Positions 15,047 to 29,570 of a stretch of DNA of 64,000 nt are shown here, in pieces. A program made the translations under genes and the position numbers. Below the pieces are notes generated by a model that made no database searches, was not told the DNA's origin, and worked only from the letters and a program-made list of their open reading frames with translations. Each line of letters starts with the position of its first letter. Positions within the stretch are counted from its first letter, which is position 1. Origin of the DNA: Tragulus kanchil (lineage: Eukaryota; Chordata; Mammalia; Artiodactyla; Tragulidae); NCBI GenBank assembly GCA_022376925.1, contig JAIOJX010000031.1, positions 134,620,854 to 134,684,853 on the forward strand, written 5' to 3'.

Positions 15047-16087
15047 GTGAAGTCATATTTTCAGTTGTTTCTCAGTCTGTCATTCCTGAAATGCCCTTCT
15101 CTGGACTTACTAATCTTGTGTGACTCTGAAGTGTCCCGCCTGACACCTGGACATGCACACTCACCAGGACCTTCCCTCAGGCCTGTCGTCTCCACTTAGA
15201 TTCCAGGAGGCAGCACCTCAGATAGCTAGCTGAGAGACTGCGCCAAAGAGATAGTGGCGGAAAAGTCAATATATAAGGTTTTGATGAAGGGGGAGTTTGT
15301 TTTACAAAGGGTTTTCTGTTAGTCACGGTCAAGGGATTTAATGTTTTTCTAGATATGAGGAGATGCAAGGATTGAGATCATAAAATCTGTTCCTGAAAAC
15401 TCCTTCCTATCTAAGACCTGTCCCACCAGATTCCCTGAGATACAGAGTACCTCATTCCACCCTGGACTCCCTCAGGGGGTGTTGAAGGCCATACTTCAGT
15501 CTCCACAGAAACAGATGGCAAACGCACTTGTTCAGTCGTTGGCAAAAAGCCTGCTCTGAGTGGTGCTCAGTCCGGGTTTCACATTTGATTCTTGAGGCAT
15601 TTTTCATACACGTGTTTTGTATCCTCTGACCAGAGATTCCCCTTCAGGTAGTTGTGTTGGTTCACAGCTCAATAAATGAGGGGCTCCATGTGATTCCAGT
15701 CAGGATCCCTCACTGAGCATCGTGACTCTGAGTCCTCTCATTCCTGAGAGCGGAGATCTGGGCTGATGGGGAGGGGCTCTGCTCTGCCTGGGGTTGGATC
15801 AGGTCGTGGACTGTGACCTGAAGGGGTTGGTCATGTCAGCTGAAGTGCCCGTGCTGCTGTGTCCATGAGGACTCACCAGGAGGGGAGTGTGATCTGAGGG
15901 AATGTGTGGGAAAACTCAGTGTTGCTCTCTGTAGGACTTGACTGTCCTAAGTCCGTCTTGAGACGGTGGCCAACAGAGGACCATCTATTCCACATGGTGA
16001 GGCCTTCCCTGTTTGTGTGCTTGTGGTACAGGAAGTGAGGATGTTTGTTCTAAGCAGTAAACAGCATGTTTTCAACTTGTATTATAG

Positions 16088-16173
16088 ACTTCTGAAAACT
16101 CTGATTGCCTGAGGAAGAAGCCCTGAAGATGAGGAAGAGGAAAGAGAAGGAGTCAGGAATGGCTTTTTCTCAG
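16088..16173 (+). CDS. second copy of the KRAB-ZNF start exon
   Basis: Same sequence and splice signals as 14961-15046, offset 1127 (ATGs at 16129 and 16159). It lies inside D5 copy 2, so it is most simply an assembly duplicate. If real, the gene would carry two alternative start exons. Confidence 0.7.
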
Positions 16174-16689
16174 GTGAAGTCATATTTTCAGTTGTTTCTC
16201 AGTCTGTCATTCCTGAAATGCCCTTCTCTGGACTTACTAATCTTGTGTGACTCTGAAGTGTCCCGCCTGACACCTGGACATGCACACTCACCAGGACCTT
16301 CCCTCAGGCCTGTCGTCTCCACTTAGATTCCAGGAGGCAGCACCTCAGATAGCTAGCTGAGAGACTGCGCCAAAGAGATAGTGGCGGAAAAGTCAATATA
16401 TAAGGTTTTGATGAAGGGGGAGTTTGTTTTACAAAGGGTTTTCTGTTAGTCACGGTCAAGGGATTTAATGTTTTTCTAGATATGAGGAGATGCAAGGATT
16501 GAGATCATAAAATCTGTTCCTGAAAACTCCTTCCTATCTAAGACCTGTCCCACCAGATTCCCTGAGATACAGAGTACCTCATTCCACCCTGGACTCCCTC
16601 AGGGGGTGTTGAAGGCCATACTTCAGTCTCCACAGAAACAGATGGAAAATGCACTTGTTCAGTCGTTGGCAGTGTAATTTCTAAGTGCC

Positions 16690-17060
16690 AATTTAGTTAA
16701 CACTTTAAAAAAACTTTTTTTGACATCAGTAGTAATCACTCTTGTTTCATACCTGTTTTTAGTTATTTGTATCTTCTTTTTTTCTTAGTCTAGGTGATGG
16801 TTTTCCCATACAATTTTTTCTAAACATCAACCCTTGGTTTGTTAATTTTTACATTTTACTACTTTCTATTTTATCTCTGGTCTAAAATATCTTATTTACC
16901 TATTTCCTTCTGCCAAACTTGGGTTTAGATTGTTTTCCTTTTTCTACCTCCTAGAGGTCTAAAAGTGGATTTCTGATTTGAGATCTCTTTTTTATGGTAA
17001 GCATTTAGCAGTTCAGACTTGCCTTTTAGTACAGTCTTCACTGTGTGTTATAAATTTTGG
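16690..17060 (-). mobile_element. old L1 fragment
   Basis: AT-rich antisense-L1-like sequence (TTTTTTTCTTAGTCTAGGTG, TTTTTAGTTATTTGTATCTT and similar blocks). Highly diverged, no open frame. Boundaries are approximate. Confidence 0.5.
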
Positions 17061-17103
17061 AATGTTGTGCTTTCCTTTTCATCTGAGTCCTTAGGTTTGT
17101 GAG

Positions 17104-19439
17104 TATTAGCAGTTCCAGCTGTCTGACCAACTCTGTGTCTCTTGCCCTGTGATCTGCCTCCTGTTTTGCTCTGGCGGTCACTGCTCACATACTGTGGTGG
17201 TGAAAAGCAGGCACCCTGGACAGCTCCTCTCACACTAGTGTTATTTCAGAGGGAGTACATTGAATGTTTCCTTCCCATCATGACCTTTCTTGAGATTTTC
17301 TTGCTTAATAATTTTTTTTTCCCATATTCTTTTTGCTGTGACTTTTAATTCTTCAAAAAGCTTTTACTTTATTATTGTGATAAATTTTTTTGTTGTAACC
17401 CATGGAAATACTGTATAACACTAATGACTTCTAATTTCAAAATCAGTGTTTTATTAATGGATAAAAAAAAAAATCTTTGGTTTCTGTTAATGCCTATCTA
17501 TGCAAATTTAAATGGATAAAATTTCATTTGTATTTTTTTTTTTTTTTATGAATTGAGTTAAGGTATTCTATTATTTTTAGTGTTTTTTCCATTTTTCCTT
17601 TGGTAGCCTAGTATACAGTCCTGTTGACAAACTCAGTTGAGCACAGTGGATACTTTTTTTTTTTGCATTCCTAGAATTTTTTTTTTTTTATAAGTTTTTA
17701 AAGAGTTTTGTTGTTCACAGACATGTATGTTCTGAGATCAGTCGTATGCATATCCCTGGTCTCCTCCCCCACCAGTGGATACATTTTTATCATCTGAAAG
17801 ATGCTGGAATACATGTGAATAAAAGGATGATATAAAATTGTCCAAAAATATGTCAAGAAACAAATCCTCTTATTTCAGTTAATTTTTCATAGGTATGTAT
17901 ATATATGATGAATGCATGCATGTGCAAGTCTGTGGATTAGATAGAAGACATCATGATTTAAAGACTACCTGTCTCTTTTTTTTTTTTCAATTAAAATTAT
18001 GTTGTCAGTATATTCTGTGGCCTTGAATTTTTCTAAAATAATCCTGTTAATGTTTTAAATAGTAGTAGATAACTAACAGTTGTGTTTCAATATTCACATC
18101 TATAATGACCTTTCATGCTGTTCCCCATAGTTCACCTTGGTTTTTGCTTTTTTTTTCATATTAATGCAGTATTTATTTGTCTTCCTTCTGTCAAACCCTG
18201 AGCCAACCACTTTCCCCAGACTGCCAGGGGAGTTGGAGGAAAAGGAACATACAGGGTAGGAGAAAGAATTACGAGAGATGGAAACAGTTTTTTTGGGGAG
18301 TTATTAGCAGTTCCAGCTGTCTGACCAACTCTGCCCTTTTCCTGTTTTGCTCTGGCGGTCACTGCTCACATACTGTGGTGGTGAAAAGCAGGCACCCTGG
18401 ACAGCTCCTCTCACACTAGTGTTATTTCAGAGGAGTACATTGAATGTTTCCTTCCCATCATGACCTTTCTTGAGATTTTCTTGCTTAATAATTTTTTTTT
18501 CCCATATTCTTTTTGCTGTGACTTTTAATTCTTCAAAAAGCTTTTACTTTATTATTGTGATAAATTTTTTTGTTGTAACCCATGGAAATACTGTATAACA
18601 CTAATGACTTCTAATTTCAAAATCAGTGTTTTATTAATGGATAAAAAAAAAAATCTTTGGTTTCTGTTAATGCCTATCTATGCAAATTTAAATGGATAAA
18701 ATTTCATTTGTATTTTTTTTTTTTTTTATGAATTGAGTTAAGGTATTCTATTATTTTTAGTGTTTTTTCCATTTTTCCTTTGGTAGCCTAGTATACAGTC
18801 CTGTTGACAAACTCAGTTGAGCACAGTGGATACTTTTTTTTTTTGCATTCCTAGAATTTTTTTTTTTTTATAAGTTTTTAAAGAGTTTTGTTGTTCACAG
18901 ACATGTATGTTCTGAGATCAGTCGTATGCATATCCCTGGTCTCCTCCCCCACCAGTGGATACATTTTTATCATCTGAAAGATGCTGGAATACATGTGAAT
19001 AAAAGGATGATATAAAATTGTCCAAAAATATGTCAAGAAACAAATCCTCTTATTTCAGTTAATTTTTCATAGGTATGTATATATATGATGAATGCATGCA
19101 TGTGCAAGTCTGTGGATTAGATAGAAGACATCATGATTTAAAGACTACCTGTCTCTTTTTTTTTTTTCAATTAAAATTATGTTGTCAGTATATTCTGTGG
19201 CCTTGAATTTTTCTAAAATAATCCTGTTAATGTTTTAAATAGTAGTAGATAACTAACAGTTGTGTTTCAATATTCACATCTATAATGACCTTTCATGCTG
19301 TTCCCCATAGTTCACCTTGGTTTTTGCTTTTTTTTTCATATTAATGCAGTATTTATTTGTCTTCCTTCTGTCAAACCCTGAGCCAACCACTTTCCCCAGA
19401 CTGCCAGGGGAGTTGGAGGAAAAGGAACATACAGGGTAG

Positions 19440-19469
<30 letters not shown>
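17104..19469. repeat. adjacent duplication D6 (17104-18289 / 18302-19469)
   Basis: Offset 1198 at the start and about 1181 further in, because copy 2 lacks about 17 bases after ACCAACTCTG (the TGTCTCTTGCC segment of copy 1). Both copies hold an L1 3' fragment (17685-17770, 18866-18951) and poly-T runs. The joint carries about 12 extra bases (TTTTTGGGGAG). Confidence 0.95.
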
Positions 19470-21584
<2,115 letters not shown>

Positions 21585-21760
21585 TTGGAGAATCTCATAA
21601 GATCTTGTGAAAAAGCATAAAGAATGAAAGTTAGAGAGCCATAATTTCTCCAGATACTTATATATGGTTCTGTCAGAATATATACTTCACATCAATCCTT
21701 ACCCCTTACTGCTCTTGCTCTTTGTGTGAAGATGACAACTTTTCACGACCTATTTGGTGA

Positions 21761-21925
<165 letters not shown>

Positions 21926-22242
21926 TAAGATCTGCCCTTGGGCATTTTCCCTGTGTGCCCCTTGGGAGGTCCTGATGTCTTTCATCTGAGAGTTCTGGTG
22001 ACTTGGGCCTGACGTAGCATCAGGAGGTTAAACTGAGCCTTTCTTAAGATGCTATATCTGTTTCGTTGTCTCTGAGCTTAATTATGCTTGAAACTCACTG
22101 GCACACGTTAAGAAAATATAGCCAATTTCCTATTTTCTGCCTTTTGACTTTTGACTCAGTGTTTTAAAAAACTAAAAAAAAACAAAAAACAGCACTTTAC
22201 ATTTCTTTCTTCTGGTAAGCCAGATTTCAATTTCTAGCTTTT

Positions 22243-22368
22243 TGGTTTTTTTTTTTTTGGCTGCACCATTCGGCATCTGGAGTCTTATTTCCCTGAGTAG
22301 TGATCAAATCTGTACCCTCTGCACTGTAAGTGGAGAGTCTTAACCAGTGGATCACCAGGGGAGTCCCA
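22243..22368 (-). mobile_element. short tRNA-type SINE (copy at 23345-23470)
   Basis: Minus-oriented short Bov-tA-like element: poly-T, GGCTGCACCATTCGGCATCT, GATCAAATCTGTACCCTCTG, and head GGATCACCAGGGGAGTCCC. It is diverged. It lies in the intron just after the KRAB exon. Confidence 0.7.
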
Positions 22369-22862
22369 GAATTTTTATTTCTGATCTGAATATTAGTCTC
22401 CACATTGGAGCAAGAGAAAGAGCCCTGGACAGTGGAGAGTGATGGAAAAGAGCCAAAATTGCAATGTGTCAGAGTAAATTTAAAATGTAAACAAACTTGA
22501 GTATCTCAACATTTTTAGGGTACTCTTTTGTAAGTGGAGAGTTCTGCATATTTTTTTTTTGTCTAACCACCAATGTTTCAGTTGGGTAGAACATAATATC
22601 CAGCACTTCTGCATGGCTAACACAATGTTCAGTTTTATTTATATATGTTTCATGCATTTTGAACAGTGATGAAAAGTGCATATTAATTGGAGAATCTCAT
22701 AAGATCTTGTGAAAAAGCATAAAGAATGAAAGTTAGAGAGCCATAATTTCTCCAGATACTTATATATGGTTCTGTCAGAATATATACTTCACATCAATCC
22801 TTACCCCTTACTGCTCTTGCTCTTTGTGTGAAGATGACAACTTTTCACGACCTATTTGGTGA

Positions 22863-23087
<225 letters not shown>

Positions 23088-23573
23088 TGAGAGTTCTGGT
23101 GACTTGGGCCTGACGTAGCATCAGGAGGTTAAACTGAGCCTTTCTTAAGATGCTATATCTGTTTCGTTGTCTCTGAGCTTAATTATGCTTGAAACTCACT
23201 GGCACACGTTAAGAAAATATAGCCAATTTCCTATTTTCTGCCTTTTGACTTTTGACTCAGTGTTTTAAAAAACTAAAAAAAAACAAAAAACAGCACTTTA
23301 CATTTCTTTCTTCTGGTAAGCCAGATTTCAATTTCTAGCTTTTTGGTTTTTTTTTTTTTTGGCTGCACCATTCGGCATCTGGAGTCTTATTTCCCTGAGT
23401 AGTGATCAAATCTGTACCCTCTGCACTGTAAGTGGAGAGTCTTAACCAGTGGATCACCAGGGGAGTCCCAGAATTTTTATTTCTGATCTGAATATTAGTC
23501 TCCACATTGGAGCAAGAGAAAGAGCCCTGGACAGTGGAGAGTGATGGAAAAAGAGCCAAAATTGCAATGTGTC

Positions 23574-25776
23574 AGAGTAAATTTAAAATGTAAACAAACT
23601 TGAGTATCTCACAAGGGCTGTTTATTCTGTCTAGGGGTGGGACAACTCGGTGGATGAGATCCTCTGTGATTGTTACTTAGGAAAATGAAAGGAGAGTGGA
23701 TGGGACAATTGTCTTTTTGACCCTAGATCTTACAAGGGAAGCGTATGTGAATCTTCCAGGCTCTTAGCTTGCCATCTATAGGTTGAGCGCGTGGTCCCAG
23801 CTCCAGATCCTGTAATATCTGCCCCTTATTTGTTGTTACTGTTTTTACTGTTGTGCTGTTCTCCTCAGTCTGAAAATGTCAACTGTTCCTTATATAACAT
23901 TCTCCTTCCTTTGTATGATTTTACCTCTTAAATTTCTTTGAAGTATATTCCTGAGGGTCTGAAATTTTATCTGGTTTCCTTGCTGTGGTAATCCACTTCT
24001 GTTTAATTGGCAAGCTCAGGTGGAGACTCTGTGGAGTGGATTTACCAGGTAACAGAAAATTGTGATGGAGACACTATTCCTAGTATTATTTTCTTGCTCT
24101 GTACAAAGTCACCACTTGAAGCTACCCAGTGGAGTAATGTTCTAGATATGAGAGGGAAAGTATCACAGGATTCTGCTAAGTCTTTCCAGATTGTTTTTTG
24201 GAGGTTGTCACAGAAGCCTGTGTCAAGGGCACCGTGACTGTTCTTCATGTTTATCAAAGACTATATATTTTAGGGGCTTCCCTGGTGGTCCAGTGGGTAA
24301 GGACACCGCCTTGCAGTACAGGGGGCGCTGGTTTGATCTCTGGCCTGGGAAGATCCCACATGCCGTGAAGCGGCTGGACCGATGTGTCCAACTACCGAGT
24401 CTGAGCTCTGGAGTGCATGCGCCCAGAGCCGGTGCTCTGTGACAACAGAGGCCACTGCGATGGGAGGCCCATATGGGCCAAAGAACAAAGATGGATGAAA
24501 ATAGATAAATGAAAGACCAATAGAAGTGGCCCGCCCTCCCCCCTCCCTCCCCAACCCGTCCATCCCCCCCCAAAAAAAATTAAAAAAAAAAAAAGACTAT
24601 ATATTTTAGCCTCTGTCTATGGTATGGGAATTTATTCCCAGGGCATCTTTATCCAAGTTCACATTCTCATGAGTGCAAGAGTAAATTTAAAATGTAAACA
24701 AACTTGAGTATCTCACAAGGGCTGTTTATTCTGTCTAGGGGTGGGACAACTCGGTGGATGAGATCCTCTGTGATTGTTACTTAGGAAAATGAAAGGAGAG
24801 TGGATGGGACAATTGTCTTTTTGACCCTAGATCTTACAAGGGAAGCGTATGTGAATCTTCCAGGCTCTTAGCTTGCCATCTATAGGTTGAGCGCGTGGTC
24901 CCAGCTCCAGATCCTGTAATATCTGCCCCTTATTTGTTGTTACTGTTTTTACTGTTGTGCTGTTCTCCTCAGTCTGAAAATGTCAACTGTTCCTTATATA
25001 ACATTCTCCTTCCTTTGTATGATTTTACCTCTTAAATTTCTTTGAAGTATATTCCTGAGGGTCTGAAATTTTATCTGGTTTCCTTGCTGTGGTAATCCAC
25101 TTCTGTTTAATTGGCAAGCTCAGGTGGAGACTCTGTGGAGTGGATTTACCAGGTAACAGAAAATTGTGATGGAGACACTATTCCTAGTATTATTTTCTTG
25201 CTCTGTACAAAGTCACCACTTGAAGCTACCCAGTGGAGTAATGTTCTAGATATGAGAGGGAAAGTATCACAGGATTCTGCTAAGTCTTTCCAGATTGTTT
25301 TTTGGAGGTTGTCACAGAAGCCTGTGTCAAGGGCACCGTGACTGTTCTTCATGTTTATCAAAGACTATATATTTTAGGGGCTTCCCTGGTGGTCCAGTGG
25401 GTAAGGACACCGCCTTGCAGTACAGGGGGCGCTGGTTTGATCTCTGGCCTGGGAAAATCCCACATGCCGTGAAGCGGCTGGACCGATGTGTCCAACTACC
25501 GAGTCTGAGCTCTGGAGTGCATGCGCCCAGAGCCGGTGCTCTGTGACAACAGAGGCCACTGCGATGGGAGGCCCATATGGGCCAAAGAACAAAGATGGAT
25601 GAAAATAGATAAATGAAAGACCAATAGAAGTGGGCAACCCCACCTCCTCCCTCCCCAACCCGTCCCCATCCCCCCCCAAAAAAAATTAAAAAAAAAAAAA
25701 GACTATATATTTTAGCCTCTGTCTATGGTATGGGAATTTATTCCCAGGGCATCTTTATCCAAGTTCACATTCTCAT
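23574..25776. repeat. adjacent duplication D9 (23574-24670 / 24678-25776)
   Basis: Offset 1104. Seven bases (GAGTGCA) sit at the joint. Copies differ inside the SINE (AAGATCCC versus AAAATCCC; tail C-runs). The first 38 bases also end D8. Confidence 0.95.
24256..24609 (+). mobile_element. full-length Bov-tA-type SINE with 18-bp TSD (copy at 25360-25715)
   Basis: The SINE at 24274-24591 starts GGGCTTCCCTGGTGGTCCAG, with GGTTTGATCTCTGGCC box region, long tail, then C- and A-runs. It is flanked by perfect copies of AAAGACTATATATTTTAG at 24256-24273 and 24592-24609. A clean, young insertion in the KRAB-to-finger intron. Confidence 0.95.
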
Positions 25777-25939
25777 ATCAGCGAGGCTATTCTGCACTGT
25801 TGTGTTATGTATTGTAATTGACTTTTTAAATTTTTATGATTAAGCTCAAATTTCTGTGTTACTCTCGCTGTTTCTGTTTGGTATTTGTGACGCATTGGAT
25901 GGTTGATTAGGGAACGGTTCCCATGGTGGAACTGCTGAT

Positions 25940-26615
25940 CATTCCCTCTTAAAATTCTTTATATAGTGGCTAGGACTTCCAGAAAACATACTAAATAAAA
26001 GTGGAGATGGTGGACTATTCTTGTTGGATGTTAGAGGGAATACTTCCAGCTTTTGAATGTGGTGTTAGCTCTGTGTTTGTCATATATAGTCTTAATGATT
26101 TTGAGGTAGAGCCCATCTGTGCTGACTTTCTAAATGGGTTTTTATCATAGATGGGAATTGAATTTTGTCCAGACCTTTTCTGCATCTACTGATGACCATG
26201 TAGTTTTTTTTTTTGACCACTTCTGTTGGTTTTTCATTTATCTGTTTTCATCCGTCTTTGTTCTTTGGCCTGTGTGGGCCTCCATCGCAGTGGCCTCCAT
26301 CGCTGCAGAGCACTGGCTCTGGGCGCATGTGCTCCAGAGCTCCTGCTCGATAGTTGAACACATTGGTCCAGCCGCTCCAAGGCATGTGGGATCTTCCCAG
26401 GCTTGGGATCGAACCAGCGCCCCTTGCACTGCAAGGCAGTGTCCTTACCCACTGGACCACCAGGGAAGCCCGACCATGTAGTTTTTAGTCTTAAACTGTT
26501 AATGTGGTGTGTCATACTGATTATTTTGTGGATATTGAGAAATCTTGCATCTCTGGAATAAATCCCACTTGATTATGGTTTATGATCCTTTTAATGTATT
26601 AGAATCTGCTCTTTT
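25940..26615 (-). mobile_element. old L1 ORF2 fragment
   Basis: Antisense ORF2-like sequence with recurrent blocks such as TCTGCATCTACTGATGACCA and CTGGAATAAATCCCACTTGA. No open frame survives. It is split by the SINE at 26209-26471. Confidence 0.75.
26194..26486 (-). mobile_element. Bov-tA-type SINE with 15-bp TSD, inside L1
   Basis: The SINE at 26209-26471 is flanked by GACCATGTAGTTTTT at 26194-26208 and 26472-26486. It interrupts the old L1 fragment, so it is the younger of the two. Confidence 0.93.
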
Positions 26616-26858
26616 GTTGTTTTTATTTAGTTAGTTAGTTATTTTCATTAATCTTTATTCTCTGGCCTGTGTTGGCCTCTCATTGCAGAGCACCAGCTTC
26701 GGGTGCATGCGCTCCAGAGCGCTGGCTAGTAATTGGACACACCGGTCCAGCCATTCCATGGCATGTGGGATCTTCCCAGGCCAGGGATCAAACTGGTGCT
26801 CCTTGCATTGCAAGGCGGACTCTTTACTCACTGGACCACCAGGGAAACCTGCTCTTTT
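26606..26858 (-). mobile_element. Bov-tA-type SINE, host of a nested SINE
   Basis: Minus-oriented element with degenerate tail (TTAGTTAGTTAGTTATTTTC) and head CACTGGACCACCAGGGAAACC. The target duplication CTGCTCTTTT is at 26606-26615; its partner lies beyond the nested element, at about 27187-27196. Confidence 0.85.
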
Positions 26859-27196
26859 TTTTTTTTTTTTAAACATTTATTTATTTATTTATTTTGGCGG
26901 GGGTAGGGAGGGGGGTGGGCGGGCCACTTCTATTGGTCTTTCGTTTGTCTAGTTTCATCCATCTTTGTTCTTTGGCCCTTGTGGGCCTCCCATCGCGGTG
27001 GCATCTGTTGTCGCAGAGCACCGGCTCCCAGGCGCATGCGCTTCAGAGCTCCGGCTCGGTAATTGGACACATCGGTCCAGCTGCTCCGCGGCACGTGGGA
27101 TCTTCCCAGGCCAGGGATCAAACCAGCGCCTCTTGCACTGCAAGGCAGTGTCCTTACCCACTGGACCACCAGGGAAGCCCCGAAACCTGCTCTTTT
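26844..27196 (-). mobile_element. nested Bov-tA-type SINE with 15-bp TSD
   Basis: The SINE at 26859-27181 is flanked by perfect GAAACCTGCTCTTTT copies (26844-26858, 27182-27196). The duplicated target includes the head of the preceding SINE, so this insertion is later. Its long tail (TTATTTATTTATTTTGGCGG) is complete. Confidence 0.95.
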
Positions 27197-27930
27197 GAAC
27201 TCAGGGAAGGTCTAGGAGAGTAGAGCCTTTTTCTACAAAAAGGAAATGGGTGCCTCAGAAAGGCTTTTATGACTGGAAAGACCCTGCAGAATCCCATTTG
27301 ATTTTGACCCCTCCTTTTCTTTGACACTCCTCAGTCTTGTGATGAACATGTGTAAGAAGAAACAAAATAAATATGCGATAGAGAGGTTGATCATACTTGG
27401 CAGAGGAACTCAGCTTTAAGGGGACTTTCTTTTGAAAATCACTGTCTCCCATATGTATCTGCACATATGTATGAGAGAAACTCATTCATTTCTTTTAGAC
27501 AGACTTTTCCTGGGTTTTTCTTGTGATCTCTGCTTAGAAGATTCCTGGACAATATCCTGGAATATTGTGTATGTTTTTCTTGCATATAAGCTTTCCATTG
27601 TAACATAGGAAATTCACAGTTGGATACATTCCATTGTAAATAGTATAATAGATATTATCCTGCTTTCTTCATACAAAGTCACAGTCACTTTTGGAGTCTC
27701 TCTTGTTTCTATTCCATATTTATAGTATAATGTCCATGTCCATAAACTTGCAGAACCAGTTCTTTTCTTTTAAGGTCCATGTGTTCGTTTCCCTCTGTTA
27801 TATTCACACAGATGTGCAATCACAGGCAGATATCTAATCTGAGTCTGGGTATACTACGCTCCACTCAGGCTGTTTCTTGTCCTGCCTGTTCCTCACATAA
27901 GACCTTGATGTGAATGGAAACATTATTCTT
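27197..27930. other. intronic sequence, no gene seen
   Basis: AT-rich intron between the KRAB and finger exons of the + gene. No exon, KRAB-B-like frame or RNA gene was recognised. Confidence 0.5.
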
Positions 27931-28444
27931 TAAGTTGTTATCCTGAGCTTCCTAGTTACCTCAGTTCCCCACCCATCCCTTCATATTCTACTTACTCACT
28001 GTAAAAATAATCTCTCATTACTTATTGAACAATTTTCACAGGACTTGACCTAAATCACTGTGTGCATCCATGATGGCTCACAAACCATTTCCAGATGGGA
28101 TGGTTGAGGGACTTTAGTTAGTAGTTAAACAGCCTGTGTCTGCCTTGCATCTCCCTTGAATGTTTTCTTTCTAAGTTCCTTGTATTTTTGAAAATTATTT
28201 TCTAATCTATTCCTTCAGTGGGTGGTCATGTTTGCAAATAAGTGTTCTCAGTCTGTAGGTTCGGATTCATATCCTGATTCTCTTACCACTTGATGAGCCA
28301 ACTGGGTATTTGTCTAAAAATCTGTGTCACCTGCTCTGCTTAGAAAAATCATGTAAATTTCCCTCAAGCCTTTTTTAAAGCAAAATAGTGCTGTCTGTTG
28401 GCTTACAGTAGTGCGCATTTTATAGTAAACACTCAAAATTAAAT

Positions 28445-28523
28445 TTCAGTTCAGTCAATCAGTGATGTCCAACTCTGTGATCCCATGGACTGAGGCACCA
28501 TTAAGACTTCCCTGTCCTTCACC
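28445..28523 (-). mobile_element. BovB/ART2A fragment, left half (copy at 29492-29570)
   Basis: CAGTTCAGTCAATCAGTGAT through CCCTGTCCTTCACC is a BovB-family 3' fragment. It resumes at 30783 (CACCTTCTCCCAGAGC, then GACTCATGTCCATTGATTCA) on the far side of the solo LTR. The two halves join seamlessly once the LTR and one CACC are removed. Confidence 0.85.
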
Positions 28524-28976
28524 TGTCATGGGCAGACACTGAAGAATTCCTAGGAATATACTGGGCTTTAGGATATAGAGAATTTAGTGAAGAGGAAGAA
28601 AGTGACTCAGACTATCCTCAAACCCCAGATAAAATACCAAGACTTTTAATCCACCCCCTGGAAACTGATGTTAGTTCAGATGGGGCCGAGAAGTGGGTGA
28701 ATATGATGTTACCCAAGGGAGGCATATATGTTAACCCTAAAGGGAAGAAGTTTATCTCTAAAAGAAGTTATGGCCAGGTTAGTCAGAACTCGTCCAGCAG
28801 CAATGAGGAATCTGTGGCTCACCGCCAGGCGCCTCGGTGGGCTGCCACCCGTAAGCCTTCCACCAGCAAACCTTCCACTGGTAAGGCTGCCTCCCATAAA
28901 CAAAGCCTGAAAGCTGCAGGCAGATCAGAAAAACCCTTATGGCAACATTCCAATCTTATCTATTTACTTTTCTAAG
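28524..28976 (+). mobile_element. 5' part of the solo LTR, redundant copy
   Basis: Same as 29571-30023; it is D10 copy 1 of the long LTR described at 29571, cut off at the duplication joint. The open U3 frame ends at 28975 in both copies' coordinates. Confidence 0.85.
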
Positions 28977-29570
28977 AATAAGTTGTTATCCTGAGCTTCC
29001 TAGTTACCTCAGTTCCCCACCCATCCCTTCATATTCTACTTACTCACTGTAAAATAATCTCTCATTACTTATTGAACAATTTTCACAGGACTTGACCTAA
29101 ATCACTGTGTGCATCCATGATGGCTCACAAACCATTTCCAGATGGGATGGTTGAGGGACTTTAGTTAGTAGTTAAACAGCCTGTGTCTGCCTTGCATCTC
29201 CCTTGAATGTTTTCTTTCTAAGTTCCTTGTATTTTTGAAAATTATTTTCTAATCTATTCCTTCAGTGGGTGGTCATGTTTGCAAATAAGTGTTCTCAGTC
29301 TGTAGGTTCGGATTCATATCCTGATTCTCTTACCACTTGATGAGCCAACTGGGTATTTGTCTAAAAATCTGTGTCACCTGCTCTGCTTAGAAAAATCATG
29401 TAAATTTCCCTCAAGCCTTTTTTAAAGCAAAATAGTGCTGTCTGTTGGCTTACAGTAGTGCGCATTTTATAGTAAACACTCAAAATTAAATTTCAGTTCA
29501 GTCAATCAGTGATGTCCAACTCTGTGATCCCATGGACTGAGGCACCATTAAGACTTCCCTGTCCTTCACC

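Larger units (their letters stand above)
14422..16671. repeat. adjacent duplication D5 (14422-15544 / 15549-16671)
   Basis: Offset 1127. Its first 87 bases also close D4, so they occur three times. Each copy includes the start exon of the intact KZNF gene. One visible difference is GGGGCGGGGC (14640) versus GGGGAGGGGC (15767). Confidence 0.95.

Noticed and set aside
24007..25341. Identical 76-codon frames at 24007 and 25111 as a tandem gene family
   Set aside because: They are the two copies of duplication D9, with no domain; the repetition is explained by the duplication.
28697..29022. Lysine/serine-rich 92-codon frame as a cellular gene duplicated at 29744
   Set aside because: It is the later part of the frame in U3 of the long solo LTR; the repetition is duplication D10 and the sister LTR carries the same frame.
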